DNA of 55,204 bases. Source: an uncultured Eubacteriales bacterium (GTDB taxonomy: Bacteria > Bacillota > Clostridia > Oscillospirales > Oscillospiraceae). The stretch is taken from NCBI GenBank assembly GCA_900540635.1, contig UQGU01000011.1, positions 1 through 55,204 of the forward strand. Reading direction: 5' to 3'. The notes beneath the pieces are model-generated. The model saw only the letters and a list, made by a program, of their open reading frames with translations, ran no database searches and was not told the origin of the DNA. The position numbers and the translations under genes were made by a program. Positions within the stretch are counted from its first letter, which is position 1, and every line of letters starts with the position of its first letter. This document shows positions 31,488 to 40,818 of this stretch, piece by piece.

Positions 31488-34099
31488 AAAGGTTGACCAT
31501 GAACCGCCTGGCCTTTTCCGGCATCCGGGCCAATAAAAAGGACTATCTCCTGCTGGGTATCAGCGCGTTTCTGGCGATTTTCGCAGCGGTTTCCACGGTG
31601 CTGGGAGCCCTTGCCCTGATGCAGGCCGCCACAGACCGGCGGAATGGGGCCTACGGCAGCGAGGACGCCTTTGTATTCGATGTACAGACTGTGCCGGAGA
31701 ACATCCCCGGGGTGCGGCAGTATGGCTGTGTGACCGTGCTCGGGCAGGTGAAGGATTTCCCTGTGGGCTATTACGATGAAGCCGCCCAGAGAATCCTCAA
31801 CCGCCGCTGCATGGAAGGGCGGCTGCCGGAAAAGGCCGGAGAGGCGGCAGTGGATCTCACAGCCCTGGAGCGGCTGCAGCCCGGGGCGCAGGTGGGAGAC
31901 AGTCTGGTCGTCCCCTTCACGGCCAAGGGCAAAACCGAAACCAGACAATACCGCATCGTGGGCATTTTGCAGCCCCAGTTTGCAGATGACACCCGGGAGG
32001 ACTTTCTGTCAGCGGTTCCGGATTCCAGCCTTGCCATGCCGGAAATTCTGGTGTCATCCCAGGAGGGCGGCAGTGCGGTGAACCGGCATCTGGTGGTGAT
32101 CTTTTCCGGGAAGGGCGGCATGGAAGCCCTTTCCGCTGCCTTTCCCGAAAACAGCTGTCGGGGCGTCGACTGGTTTGGAAACATCTACGAAACGGAGCCG
32201 TTTTACGGCTTTTTGGCGCAGTTCCGGGAGAATATAAACATCAGTGCTTCCCTTCTGCTGGGCGGCGCCTGCCTGCTGGGCGGCAGCCTCATCGGCATTT
32301 TGGAGGCCACCGGCGGCCAGTTTGACCGGAAGCGGCAGCAATACGCCATATATCGCACCATCGGCGCGACGAGGCATCAGCTGCGCAGCATCAGCAGCCG
32401 GGAAGCCCTGGTTCTGTCTGCCCTGCTCTCCCCTGCCGCGGTTGGCTGCGCCTTTCTTTTGGTATGGGGCATGTGCCGGATTTTCCCGGACAGCCTGCAT
32501 TTTGCGCCCAGGGTGCCCTGGATTCTGGGGGCTGCCCTTGGCAGCTTCCTGCTTGTCTGGCTGGCTGCCCGGCTGCCTGCGCTGTTTTCCCGCACCCAGG
32601 CGGCGGCATTCCAGGGGCCGGTGCTGGGGTTTCCAAAAATTCGCTCCAGAAAACGCTTCCATCTTGCTTCCTTGTGGAATGCCCGGCGGTTTCGCTTCCA
32701 CCCCCTGGGGCAGCTGGGCTGCCTGCTGATGACCGTCATACTGAATCTGGCTGTCTATGGCAGCGTTTCGGAGATTTTCTATCAGGTGCAGGTCCTCCAT
32801 TCCACCAAGGCATCCTATACGGACACACAAAGCTTTGCTCTGGAACGGGAAAATTTCAATACCGGCTGTCCCCTGTTCACTGCGGAACGGGCCTACCATA
32901 TCGATACGGAGGTTTTGGAGGAAATTCAGGCTCTTCCGGGTGTTGTCGACGCAAAGGGCTGCTGGTATGCCGATGTGATCGGCCTTACCGACCACGTGGG
33001 CAGTTATTTTGAAAAAGCCGCTTTTGATAACACCCAGCTATACCAGGACGCAGCCGAGAAGCACCCCCGGGCCTACGCCTGGCATGAGGCACTGAAAGCG
33101 GCTCTGGGAACGGAGAAATCAACCATGGAGCTGACGCTTCTGGTGCTCTCCGATTTATCTGGGCTGGAGGAGGGCACCACCGGCGGAAAAATCGACCTTG
33201 CCAAAATCGATGCCGGAGAGGAAGTCATTGTAAATGTCCCGGAATTCTATGCGAAATACCGGGAAGACGGCATCGGAAGCATCTCCTACACGCCGAAGGA
33301 AGGCTATGCCCCTGTGGAGAACGACCAGTTTGGGGCGGGGGAAGTTTTGCCTCTTGTGCAGCTGTGCCTGACGCAGCAGCAATCGCAGAATATCGATCTG
33401 ACAACCTCAGCCCAGGCGCTGCCTTTTGATGCGGCGAGATGTTTGCGTGCGGAGCCGAAAATCGGCGCAGTGGTGAATGCGGAGCGCTTCACAGGCTCGG
33501 GCTGCCAGGTGATCACAACGCCTCAGGGGCTGAAAAATATGGGTCTTGTTTGCGACAACACCCAATATATTCGCATCAATAACCGGGAGGATATCACCAA
33601 AACACAGTATGACGCACTCCGGGCCGCCCTGGAGCGCATGGCCGCCCGGGAGGATGACATTACTGTCCTGGATGACCGGGAAAGCCAGACCAGCCGGACC
33701 GGCAGCGGCATGCGCCGCATCGTCTTCTTCTGCGGCCTGAGCATTGCAATGCTGCTTTTAACGGTGCTCCTGCTCTGCAGCAGCATCCTTCGCCAGATAC
33801 GCGCAGAAACGCGCACCGTTGGAACATTGCGGGCCGTGGGCTGCGACGAAAGGAGCCTGACCCAGCTCTTTTTCCGGCAGATCCCGGAAACCGCCGGGCT
33901 TGCCTGGCTGCTGGTGGTCGGGCTGCACCTTTTCAGCGCCTGGGGCTATCTGCAATACAATTGGCGGGAAATCCGGCTCAACGCCATCACGAGCATCTTT
34001 ACCGCCCTCCTGCTCACCGGGCTATGCTATCTGGTGATCCGAAGGCAGGTCAAAAAAATGCTTGAAGGCAGCATTGTGGAGAGCATTCGGGAGGAATAA
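31484..34099 (+). CDS. FtsX-family ABC transporter permease with large extracellular domains
   Basis: An 871-residue permease. There is an N-terminal helix (residues ~22-46), an extracellular domain of ~190 residues, a three-helix FtsX core (~250-360, with QQYAIYRTIGATRHQLRSI), a further helix near 405-430, a second extracellular domain of ~300 residues and a C-terminal FtsX core (~745-860, with TVGTLRAVGCDERSLTQLF). With the preceding ATPase and the regulator-kinase pair it forms a four-gene cassette of the antimicrobial-peptide sensing and detoxification kind (BceAB-like), though the duplicated FtsX layout is closer to generic MacB-like permeases. Substrate unknown. Confidence 0.88.
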   Translation: MKRLTMNRLAFSGIRANKKDYLLLGISAFLAIFAAVSTVLGALALMQAATDRRNGAYGSEDAFVFDVQTVPENIPGVRQYGCVTVLGQVKDFPVGYYDEAAQRILNRRCMEGRLPEKAGEAAVDLTALERLQPGAQVGDSLVVPFTAKGKTETRQYRIVGILQPQFADDTREDFLSAVPDSSLAMPEILVSSQEGGSAVNRHLVVIFSGKGGMEALSAAFPENSCRGVDWFGNIYETEPFYGFLAQFRENINISASLLLGGACLLGGSLIGILEATGGQFDRKRQQYAIYRTIGATRHQLRSISSREALVLSALLSPAAVGCAFLLVWGMCRIFPDSLHFAPRVPWILGAALGSFLLVWLAARLPALFSRTQAAAFQGPVLGFPKIRSRKRFHLASLWNARRFRFHPLGQLGCLLMTVILNLAVYGSVSEIFYQVQVLHSTKASYTDTQSFALERENFNTGCPLFTAERAYHIDTEVLEEIQALPGVVDAKGCWYADVIGLTDHVGSYFEKAAFDNTQLYQDAAEKHPRAYAWHEALKAALGTEKSTMELTLLVLSDLSGLEEGTTGGKIDLAKIDAGEEVIVNVPEFYAKYREDGIGSISYTPKEGYAPVENDQFGAGEVLPLVQLCLTQQQSQNIDLTTSAQALPFDAARCLRAEPKIGAVVNAERFTGSGCQVITTPQGLKNMGLVCDNTQYIRINNREDITKTQYDALRAALERMAAREDDITVLDDRESQTSRTGSGMRRIVFFCGLSIAMLLLTVLLLCSSILRQIRAETRTVGTLRAVGCDERSLTQLFFRQIPETAGLAWLLVVGLHLFSAWGYLQYNWREIRLNAITSIFTALLLTGLCYLVIRRQVKKMLEGSIVESIREE

Positions 34100-34109
34100 A
34101 CGCACATTT

Positions 34110-34155
34110 AAAAATTGCCCCAAAGCGCTTCTCAAACGCTTTGGGGCAGCTTTTT
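34110..34155. terminator. Bidirectional terminator between convergent operons
   Basis: An 11-bp stem GCCCCAAAGCG / CGCTTTGGGGC with TTTTT after it on the plus strand and AATTTTTAAA after it on the minus strand. Confidence 0.9.
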
Positions 34156-34158
34156 CGC

Positions 34159-34881
34159 TCAATCGTTAGGAACAACCTTGACGATTCCGGCTTTCCACAT
34201 AATCCAGGAAATCAGAATCAGGATGGGGATCATCACAATCATCAGGATTCCGGCAATGCCGGTGGTGGCAATGCCCATGACGGTCAGCACGGATACAAGG
34301 ATCACAGGAATAATGGCAGGGAGCAGCTTATTCTTGACCTTGGTCTTGCCGCTGCCCTTGCCCAGCAGGCCAAGGCTCATGCAGCCGAACAGCGCAGGCA
34401 GAAGATAGTTGCTGGCTGTTTCGAAGGTCTCGTTCTCCAGAATTGGCTGAATGAAGGACAGCAGCAGCATACCAAGCGCCAGGATGACAATGGTCACGCT
34501 GGAGGAAACAGCGGTGGCAATCAAGGCAATGGCATCGCCCTCTACCGTGCTCTGCTCCACCTTGGCAATCTTTTGGGCATTGATAATGCAGGGCATTTTC
34601 AGGTTCATCAGATTGCCGGAGGCAAAGGTCAGATAGCTGGAGGAACCCAAGATGGGGGTATAGCTGCCGATCTCCGCAACACTCATGGGAGTCATAATGA
34701 CCAGAATGGAAATCAGGCCCGGAAGACACATCTTAAAGCTGGGCATGCAGTCATAGACGGTGCAGATGATAAAGGGCATTACCACCATGTACACAGTGAA
34801 AACAATCATGAAGATACGGCCGGTTTTATGCGCCCACTGGGTAAACGGATCGAGGGTTGTAGGTGTTTTTTGTTTTGCCAT
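34159..34881 (-). CDS. Polytopic membrane protein, partner of the DUF5058 protein
   Basis: A 240-residue hydrophobic protein with about six helices, such as MIVFTVYMVVMPFIICTVY, LISILVIMTPMSVAEIG and AIIPVILVSVLTVMGI. I do not recognise a specific family, though nucleoside-recognition (GATE) proteins have a similar look. GGAGG precedes the ATG by eight bases. It is the last gene of a minus-strand operon behind an M20 amidohydrolase and the DUF5058 protein, so the two membrane proteins probably form one transporter for an N-acyl amino acid or peptide. Confidence 0.6.
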   Translation of the reverse strand: MAKQKTPTTLDPFTQWAHKTGRIFMIVFTVYMVVMPFIICTVYDCMPSFKMCLPGLISILVIMTPMSVAEIGSYTPILGSSSYLTFASGNLMNLKMPCIINAQKIAKVEQSTVEGDAIALIATAVSSSVTIVILALGMLLLSFIQPILENETFETASNYLLPALFGCMSLGLLGKGSGKTKVKNKLLPAIIPVILVSVLTVMGIATTGIAGILMIVMIPILILISWIMWKAGIVKVVPND

Positions 34882-34895
34882 TTTCTTTTCCTCCC

Positions 34896-35606
34896 TTACG
34901 CAAATACCTGCACCCAGAGAACGCTGGATGCCATTGCTACGATCATTGCGATTGCCATGGTGAAGTCATTGAGCACCGGGTGCTTCTTGGCAATGGTGCC
35001 GCAAATCACGGTCACAATCAGGCTGACCACCAGGGTCATGGTTGTGGGCAGGTCCGTGAATACCATAATGGGGATATATACGCAGAACATTGCCAGCATG
35101 AAGCACCCTGCCATGATCTGGCCAAACTCGCTCTTGCCGGTCTTGGCCTGCATGATTCCGGTGGAGTACTTCTTTGCAAACAGGGTCACCATAATTGGGC
35201 CGGTGCAAATGCCGATGGACATGACGATCATAATCGCACCGAAGACCGTTGCATCGGAGGTCAGCACATCGGACAGCTGCACACCCAGGCCGTTGGCAGC
35301 ATAGGAAGCGGCCATCGCTTCATAGGACAGAGAGCCGATAACGGACAGCCGCCACCAGGGCAGCGCCGCCCCCAGAGAAACCGTCAGGGTGATAAATCCC
35401 AACAGAATGGCAAGGCTGGGGACAATGGAGGACACGACAGTGGACTTCACAACGTTCTTGATGACATCGCTTCCAATACCAAGCTCGGCACATCTTGCGG
35501 AGGCTTTCTTAACGCTCATAATTGCATATGCGATGATAATGCCCAGGCCCACGACGATCAGGGCGTACAACAGCGGGCTGTTCGCAACAACAGATCCCTT
35601 TACCAT
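34896..35606 (-). CDS. DUF5058 family membrane protein
   Basis: A 236-residue protein with five or six predicted helices. The block SSIVPSLAILLGFITLTVS followed by LPWWRLSVIGSLSYEAMAA is what I recall as characteristic of DUF5058, a clostridial membrane family usually encoded beside an M20 peptidase and a second small membrane protein, as here. Its function is not established; a substrate-specific uptake system is the natural inference. GAGAGG precedes the ATG, and the partner gene begins 14 bases after the stop. Confidence 0.65.
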   Translation of the reverse strand: MVKGSVVANSPLLYALIVVGLGIIIAYAIMSVKKASARCAELGIGSDVIKNVVKSTVVSSIVPSLAILLGFITLTVSLGAALPWWRLSVIGSLSYEAMAASYAANGLGVQLSDVLTSDATVFGAIMIVMSIGICTGPIMVTLFAKKYSTGIMQAKTGKSEFGQIMAGCFMLAMFCVYIPIMVFTDLPTTMTLVVSLIVTVICGTIAKKHPVLNDFTMAIAMIVAMASSVLWVQVFA

Positions 35607-35639
35607 AGTGATTTCCTCTCTTTCTGTTCTTAAAATCCT

Positions 35640-36854
35640 TTACTTGTGCTCTTCCAGCCAGCGGGTGGCCACATAAACATAGGAAGCAGTTCCCTCGTAG
35701 AGAACCTCATCATTGAAGTTGGCCTTAGGATGGTGCTGGGGGTATGCATAGTTCTCCTTGTCGTCCCCCACGGTAGCCAGCATCAAAGCGCAGGCGGGAA
35801 TCTCATTGCTGATAAAAGCGAAGTCCTCACTGCCGCCGCTGACCTTATTGCCGGGAGCAATCACGGACATAGGCACAGCACCGTCCCCCAGGAGCTCCTT
35901 CATATACTTGGTAGTAGCTGCCCCCACCTCCATATCGGAGATCATGGGCGGGCAATGCTTGACAAATTCCACATCCGCCTCGCATCGGTAGGCCTTGGCA
36001 ATGGTCTTGGCGATTTCCGTCAGCCGATCCATCAGCATCTTCTCGACCTTGATGTCTCCGGTACGGATGGTGCCCTCCATCACCGCATTGTCTGCAATAA
36101 CATTGGGTGCGCCGCCTGCATGGAACATGCCCGTGGTGACAACGCCGAAGGTTCCGGGCTCCAATTCCCTGCTGTGGAGCTCTGCAAGCCCCACTTGAAT
36201 ATGGGCTGCAGCGGTGATTGGGTCAATGGTCAGATGGGGCATGGCACCGTGGCCGCCCTTGCCCTTGACAGTGATCTTGTATTGGTCACAGGAGGCCATT
36301 CCCCTGCCTCCATCCAGAATGGCAACCATGCCCTTGGGGAAAGGCATGCCGGTCATGGAATGGATCATCAGTCCGGCGTCCACCTTCGGATTCTCCAGAA
36401 TCCCTGCCGCCAGCATATCCTGTGCTCCCTCCAATGTTTCCTCGCCGGGCTGGAACATGAGCTTGACCGTGCCCTCAATTTCGTCCTCCATGCCCTTGAG
36501 CAGCTTTGCTGCGCCCAGCATCATAGCGGTATGGGTGTCATGGCCGCAGGCATGCATCTTGCCGGGATTCTGGGAACGGAATTCCACATTTGCCTGCTCC
36601 TCTACAGGCAGGGCATCCATATCGCCCCGAATCAGGAAGCACTTGCCGGGCTTCTTTCCACCGGCCAGGACCACCAGGCCGCTCTTGCCGCATTCCTGGG
36701 GCACATAGCCCATTTCCTCAAGCTTTGTTTTGACAAAGGCCTTGGTATAGACCAAATCCATACCCAGCTCCGGGTGACGGTGCAGCTCTCTGCGATTTGC
36801 CTGAATTTCCGGCTGGAGCGCCAGAGCCGCCTGCATGATTTTCTTTGCATCCAT
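35640..36854 (-). CDS. M20 family amidohydrolase (N-acyl-amino-acid / hippurate hydrolase type)
   Basis: A 404-residue M20D metallo-amidohydrolase. ELHRHPELGMD, FLIRGDMDALPVEE, KMHACGHDTHTAMMLGAA, LMFQPGEETLEGAQDML and GGSEDFAFI contain the metal ligands and catalytic Glu. The dimerisation domain GHGAMPHLTIDPITAA is present. These enzymes cleave N-acyl amino acids or related amides in the cytosol; N-acetyl-diaminopimelate deacetylase is a close alternative. It leads an operon with two membrane proteins, so imported N-acyl compounds are the likely substrates. Confidence 0.9.
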   Translation of the reverse strand: MDAKKIMQAALALQPEIQANRRELHRHPELGMDLVYTKAFVKTKLEEMGYVPQECGKSGLVVLAGGKKPGKCFLIRGDMDALPVEEQANVEFRSQNPGKMHACGHDTHTAMMLGAAKLLKGMEDEIEGTVKLMFQPGEETLEGAQDMLAAGILENPKVDAGLMIHSMTGMPFPKGMVAILDGGRGMASCDQYKITVKGKGGHGAMPHLTIDPITAAAHIQVGLAELHSRELEPGTFGVVTTGMFHAGGAPNVIADNAVMEGTIRTGDIKVEKMLMDRLTEIAKTIAKAYRCEADVEFVKHCPPMISDMEVGAATTKYMKELLGDGAVPMSVIAPGNKVSGGSEDFAFISNEIPACALMLATVGDDKENYAYPQHHPKANFNDEVLYEGTASYVYVATRWLEEHK

Positions 36855-36874
36855 AGTTGAAACCTCCCATTGCT

Positions 36875-36948
36875 TTTAACACATTATTACTTTATCGTGT
36901 TAAAGAAAATGAATGAAATCAGTATAGCACTTCAATTTCGAAAGTCAA
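36875..36948 (-). promoter_or_regulatory. Promoter and operator of the M20-DUF5058 operon
   Basis: The -35 TTGACT (36943-36948) and -10 TATACT (36921-36926) are 16 bases apart. Just downstream, inside the leader, TTTAACAC (36875-36882) and GTGTTAAA (36897-36904) form a perfect inverted repeat with a 14-base centre, placed where a bound repressor would block elongation or initiation. No regulator gene is adjacent. The rest of the 352-base gap holds only the terminator at 37138. Confidence 0.65.
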
Positions 36949-37137
36949 TGCTTTATTTTCTTTTTGTAGAATTCCACAGATATCTGTAGAGAATTTCAAA
37001 CATATAACGACTGATTGACTACATTTTCGAGGACATTTGATTTTCGCTCAAATACACTGTGCAGTTTCTTTCGTCAAAAGTTGCATTTGTTCAAGCGGCA
37101 GTTTTCCTTCTTCCTGCCGCATTTCCTCCGAGAATGC

Positions 37138-37190
37138 AAAAAGCGCAGCGGCTCCCCTGCCCTTTCAGGCCATCAGGAAACGCTGCGCTT
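37138..37190 (-). terminator. Terminator of the heterodimeric ABC exporter operon
   Basis: A 10-bp stem AAGCGCAGCG / CGCTGCGCTT (37141-37150 and 37181-37190) followed on the minus strand by TTTTTGC, 16 bases past the stop codon. Confidence 0.75.
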
Positions 37191-37206
37191 CCGGTTTGGA
37201 ATTGTG

Positions 37207-38955
37207 TTACACTCTTTGGAACTGACTATTGTAGAGGGTATGATAGAACCCGCCCTTGGCCAGGAGCTCCTCATGGGTTCCCTGCTCAATGATCTTGCCG
37301 TCGCGCATAACGAGAATCAGAGAGGCATTGCGGATGGTGGACAGGCGGTGGGCCACCACGAAGCTGGTGCGGCCCTCCATGAGCTTGTCGAAGGCCTGCT
37401 GAATCAGCATCTCCGTGCGGGTATCAATGCTGGAAGTGGCCTCATCCAAAATCAGCATAGGCGGCAGGGTCAGCATAACCCGGGTGATGCACAGCAGCTG
37501 CTTCTGTCCCTGGCTGATGCTGTCCTCATAGAGGACGGTATCCATGCCCTGGGGCAGACGGCGGATGAACTCCCAGCTGTGGGCCTCCTTGGCGGCCCGG
37601 ATGATCTCCTCATCCGTGGCATTGGGCTTGCCGAAAGCGATGTTCTCCCGGACAGTGCCCTGCTTGATCCAGGTGTCCTGCAAGACCATGCCGTAGCCGG
37701 ACCGCAGAGCATGGCGGGAAAGGGTTTTGATCTCCTTGCCGTCTACGGTGATCTCGCCCTTGTCCGTGTCGTAGAAGCGCATAAGCAGATTGATAAAGGT
37801 GGTCTTGCCGCAGCCTGTGGGGCCGACGATGGCAATCCGCATTCCGGGCTTTACATCCAGGTTGAAGTGCTCAATCAGCTTCCGGTTGGGGTCATAGCTG
37901 AAGGAAACATCCTCAATTCCCACATTGCCCCTGGGCGCTTCCAGGGTACCGGCAGCATCCTCGCTTTCCTCCGGCTCCTCCAGCAGTGCGAAGAGCCGGG
38001 CCGCGCAGGCCAGGGCGTTCTGCATCTCCGTGACCACGGAGCTGATGTCATTAAAGGGCTTCATATACTGATTGGCGTAGGACAGCAGCACCGTCAGGCC
38101 GCCTACGGTCAGGCTGCCCACGGGAATCAGGATCGCCCCCAGCAGGGCCACGCCTGCATAGATCAGGCTGTTGACAAACCGGGTGCAGGGATTGGTCAGG
38201 CTGCTGTAGAAAACCGCCTGGGCACTGTAGTCACGAAGCTCCCCGTTGATTTCGGCAAAGCGCCTGGAGGCCCGTTCCTCGTAGCCATAGGCACGAACCA
38301 CCTTCTGATTGCCGATGATCTCGTCGATCAACGCTGTCTGCTTGCCCCGGGCCTCGCTCTGCTTGCGGAACATCCCATAGGAGTGGGAAGAGATAAACTT
38401 CGCCACCCAGAAGCTGACAGGGGTCAGGCAGATGACCAGCAGCGTAATCCAGAAGTTCTTGGAGAACATGAATACCAGCGTCACCACAATGGTGACAATG
38501 CCGGAAAAGAGCTGGGAAAAGCCCAGCAGCAGGCCATCGGACAGGATATCCGCATCGGCGATGATCCGGCTGACAATGTCGCCGGAGCTGTGCTTATCCA
38601 GATAGGCCAGGGGCAAATGCTGGATATGCCGGATGGACTGGGCGCGGATATCCTGGACCACACGGTAGGTCATGCGGTTGTTGATGACGCTCATGACCCA
38701 GCCGGTCACTCCGGAGAGCACCGCCAGAATGACAACACGCTTCAGATAATAGCCCACCATGGCAAAATCCACTTTTCCGGCCGCCACGATGTTGTCGATG
38801 GCATCGCCGAACAGGATGGGGACATACAGCTGCAAAACCACGGTAGCACCGGCCATGAGCACGCTCAATATCAGCAGCACCCGGAACTTGGCAATGTGAT
38901 CCCAGAGCTTTTTCAGGGTCTTTCCGTTCTCCGGATTGGTCTTTCTTTTCATCAC
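37207..38955 (-). CDS. Heterodimeric ABC multidrug-type exporter, canonical subunit
   Basis: A 582-residue half-exporter. Six membrane helices span residues ~25-310 and the ATPase follows: Walker A IVGPTGCGKTTFINLL, signature ISQGQKQLLCITR, Walker B MLILDEATSSIDTRTE with the catalytic Glu, and switch VVAHRLSTI. It pairs with the subunit encoded just upstream, in which that Glu is Asp. The start could be GTG (38955, best spacing from GGAGGGG) or the next codon, ATG (38952), which overlaps the upstream stop as TGATG. Similar pairs (BmrCD, TM287/288) export drugs or lipids. Confidence 0.92.
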   Translation of the reverse strand: MMKRKTNPENGKTLKKLWDHIAKFRVLLILSVLMAGATVVLQLYVPILFGDAIDNIVAAGKVDFAMVGYYLKRVVILAVLSGVTGWVMSVINNRMTYRVVQDIRAQSIRHIQHLPLAYLDKHSSGDIVSRIIADADILSDGLLLGFSQLFSGIVTIVVTLVFMFSKNFWITLLVICLTPVSFWVAKFISSHSYGMFRKQSEARGKQTALIDEIIGNQKVVRAYGYEERASRRFAEINGELRDYSAQAVFYSSLTNPCTRFVNSLIYAGVALLGAILIPVGSLTVGGLTVLLSYANQYMKPFNDISSVVTEMQNALACAARLFALLEEPEESEDAAGTLEAPRGNVGIEDVSFSYDPNRKLIEHFNLDVKPGMRIAIVGPTGCGKTTFINLLMRFYDTDKGEITVDGKEIKTLSRHALRSGYGMVLQDTWIKQGTVRENIAFGKPNATDEEIIRAAKEAHSWEFIRRLPQGMDTVLYEDSISQGQKQLLCITRVMLTLPPMLILDEATSSIDTRTEMLIQQAFDKLMEGRTSFVVAHRLSTIRNASLILVMRDGKIIEQGTHEELLAKGGFYHTLYNSQFQRV

Positions 38956-40697
38956 ACATTCCCCTCCTTCTTCTCCCGTTCCCCCGGGAACTGGGAATCA
39001 AAGATCTCCTGGTAAAGGCCGCAGCTTTCCAGCAGCTCCTCATGGGTGCCGACGCCCCCAAGGCTGCCGTTGTCCAGCACAAGGATCTGGTCCGCCTGCC
39101 GGATACAGGCAATGCGCTGGGACACCAGGAAGGTGGTGACGCCGCTGCCAAGGCCATGAATGGCGCTGCGCAGGGCGGCATCCGTGGCAAAGTCCAGAGC
39201 GCTGGAGCTGTCGTCCAGAATCAATATCTCCGGCTTCTTCACAAGCGCCCGGGCAATGGAAAGCCGCTGCTTCTGGCCGCCGGAGAGATTCCGTCCCCCC
39301 TGCTCCAGCCGGAAGTCCAGCTGCCCCTCTTTGCCCTCAACGATCTCCCGGGCCTGGGCAACCTCAAGGGCCTGCCACAGCTCCTCATCCGAGGCATTTT
39401 CATTGCCCCAGCGCAGATTGTCCCGAATGGTACCCTGGAACAGCACCGAGCGCTGCTGCACCACGGCGACCTTCCGGCACAGGGCCTGCTGGGTGTATTC
39501 CTTCACATTGCAGCCGTCCAGGCAAACCGTGCCGGAGGCTGCATCATAGAACCGGGGGATCAGACTGATGAGGGTAGACTTGCCGCTGCCGGTGCCGCCG
39601 ATGATGCCGACGGTCTGGCCCTTCTTGGCGCAAAAGCTGATGTCCGTCAGGCTGGGGGCACCGGCATTGCGGTAGGTGAAGTTCACGCGATCAAAGCGTA
39701 CCGCCTCGTCGCCATTTTCCCGGGGCTGGGCATCCTTCTCGGGATAGGTCATGGAGGTGGGCTGCTCCAGAACACCGGCCACACGGCCGGCGCAGGCCAT
39801 GGATTTGGTCAGGGTGATGATCAGAGAGGCCAGCTTGATGAGCTCCACGGTGATCTGGAGCATATAGTTGTTCAGCGCCACCACATCGCCCTGGGCGATG
39901 GAGCCGATGTTCACCCGGAGGGCCGCCCGGTCGATGAGGACCACGGCTGCAAGGTTGATGAGCACATAGGTCAGAGGGTTCAGCAGGGCGGAAATTCTGC
40001 CCACGAACTCATTGAGCCTGGTAAGGGCCTGGCTGCTCTCGTCAAACTCCCTGACGGAATGGTCCTCCCGGCAGAAGGCGCGGATGACCCGCACGCCGGT
40101 GAGGTTCTCCCGGGTCAGGCAGGTCACCCGGTCCAGGGCGGACTGGGCCTTCCGGTACAGCGGGATGCTGCTCAGCATAATGGCAAAGACGGCCACAAAC
40201 AGCACGGGAATGACCACCGCAAAGACCCAGGCACAGGATACATCGATGGTGAAGGCCATGATCATAGCGCCGAAGACCACAAAGGGGCTGCGCAGCAGCA
40301 GCCGCAGGCCCATATTGACGCCGGTCTGGACCTGGTTGATGTCGTCCGTCAGCCGGGTGATCATGGTGTCGGCCCCCAGGGTATCCAGCTCCGTAAAGGA
40401 GAAGCCCTGGATATGGTCAAATACCGCCTGCCGCAGGTCTGCCGCAAAGCCGGTACTGGCCTTGGCCGCAAAGAACTGGGCCGTAATGCTGGCCGCAAGG
40501 CCCAGCAGAGCCATAAGAATCAGGATCAGGAAGCACCGGACCATATAGCCCCGGTCATTGCCCGCCACGCCGATATTGATCATGCGGGCAACGACCAATG
40601 GGACCATCAGGTCAAACACGACTTCCAGCAGCTTGAACAGCGGGGCCAGGATGCTCTCCTTGGTGTACCGCTTCAGGTAACTTGCCAGTTTTTTCAT
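38952..40697 (-). CDS. Heterodimeric ABC multidrug-type exporter, degenerate-site subunit
   Basis: A 581-residue half-exporter with six helices and an ATPase: Walker A IIGGTGSGKSTLISLIPR, signature LSGGQKQRLSIAR, and Walker B ILILDDSSSALD, where Asp replaces the catalytic Glu. This is the hallmark of the non-hydrolysing site in heterodimeric exporters such as TM287/288. The switch is LVSQRIA, with Gln replacing the usual His, a second degenerate feature. The ATG at 40697 has AGGAGC seven bases upstream. Divergent from a LysR-type gene, with overlapping promoters. Confidence 0.92.
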   Translation of the reverse strand: MKKLASYLKRYTKESILAPLFKLLEVVFDLMVPLVVARMINIGVAGNDRGYMVRCFLILILMALLGLAASITAQFFAAKASTGFAADLRQAVFDHIQGFSFTELDTLGADTMITRLTDDINQVQTGVNMGLRLLLRSPFVVFGAMIMAFTIDVSCAWVFAVVIPVLFVAVFAIMLSSIPLYRKAQSALDRVTCLTRENLTGVRVIRAFCREDHSVREFDESSQALTRLNEFVGRISALLNPLTYVLINLAAVVLIDRAALRVNIGSIAQGDVVALNNYMLQITVELIKLASLIITLTKSMACAGRVAGVLEQPTSMTYPEKDAQPRENGDEAVRFDRVNFTYRNAGAPSLTDISFCAKKGQTVGIIGGTGSGKSTLISLIPRFYDAASGTVCLDGCNVKEYTQQALCRKVAVVQQRSVLFQGTIRDNLRWGNENASDEELWQALEVAQAREIVEGKEGQLDFRLEQGGRNLSGGQKQRLSIARALVKKPEILILDDSSSALDFATDAALRSAIHGLGSGVTTFLVSQRIACIRQADQILVLDNGSLGGVGTHEELLESCGLYQEIFDSQFPGEREKKEGNV

Positions 40698-40725
40698 ATT
40701 TGTCGCTCCTATTGCATTTTCTTGA

Positions 40726-40764
40726 TTGACAAGCACATTATAGCACGGTATGATTCATATGAAT
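40726..40764 (+). promoter_or_regulatory. Overlapping divergent promoters of lysR and the ABC exporter
   Basis: On the plus strand TTGACA (40726-40731) and TATGAT (40749-40754), 17-base spacer, serve the LysR gene. On the minus strand a TATAAT (40737-40742) lies inside that same spacer and should serve the exporter, with a weak -35. The perfect 12-base palindrome ATTCATATGAAT (40753-40764) covers the minus-strand -35 region and is a candidate regulator site. Confidence 0.65.
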
Positions 40765-40818
40765 AATATTGTTTCTATGCCTGTGTAATACAAAAAATAT
40801 ATCAGCGAGGGATATCCT

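Noticed and set aside
37015..39015. 666-codon plus-strand open frame
   Set aside because: Antisense to an intact ABC exporter gene, no domain, and it begins in an AT-rich leader with no ribosome site.
39042..40766. 574-codon plus-strand open frame
   Set aside because: Antisense to the other exporter subunit; low-complexity antisense-type translation.
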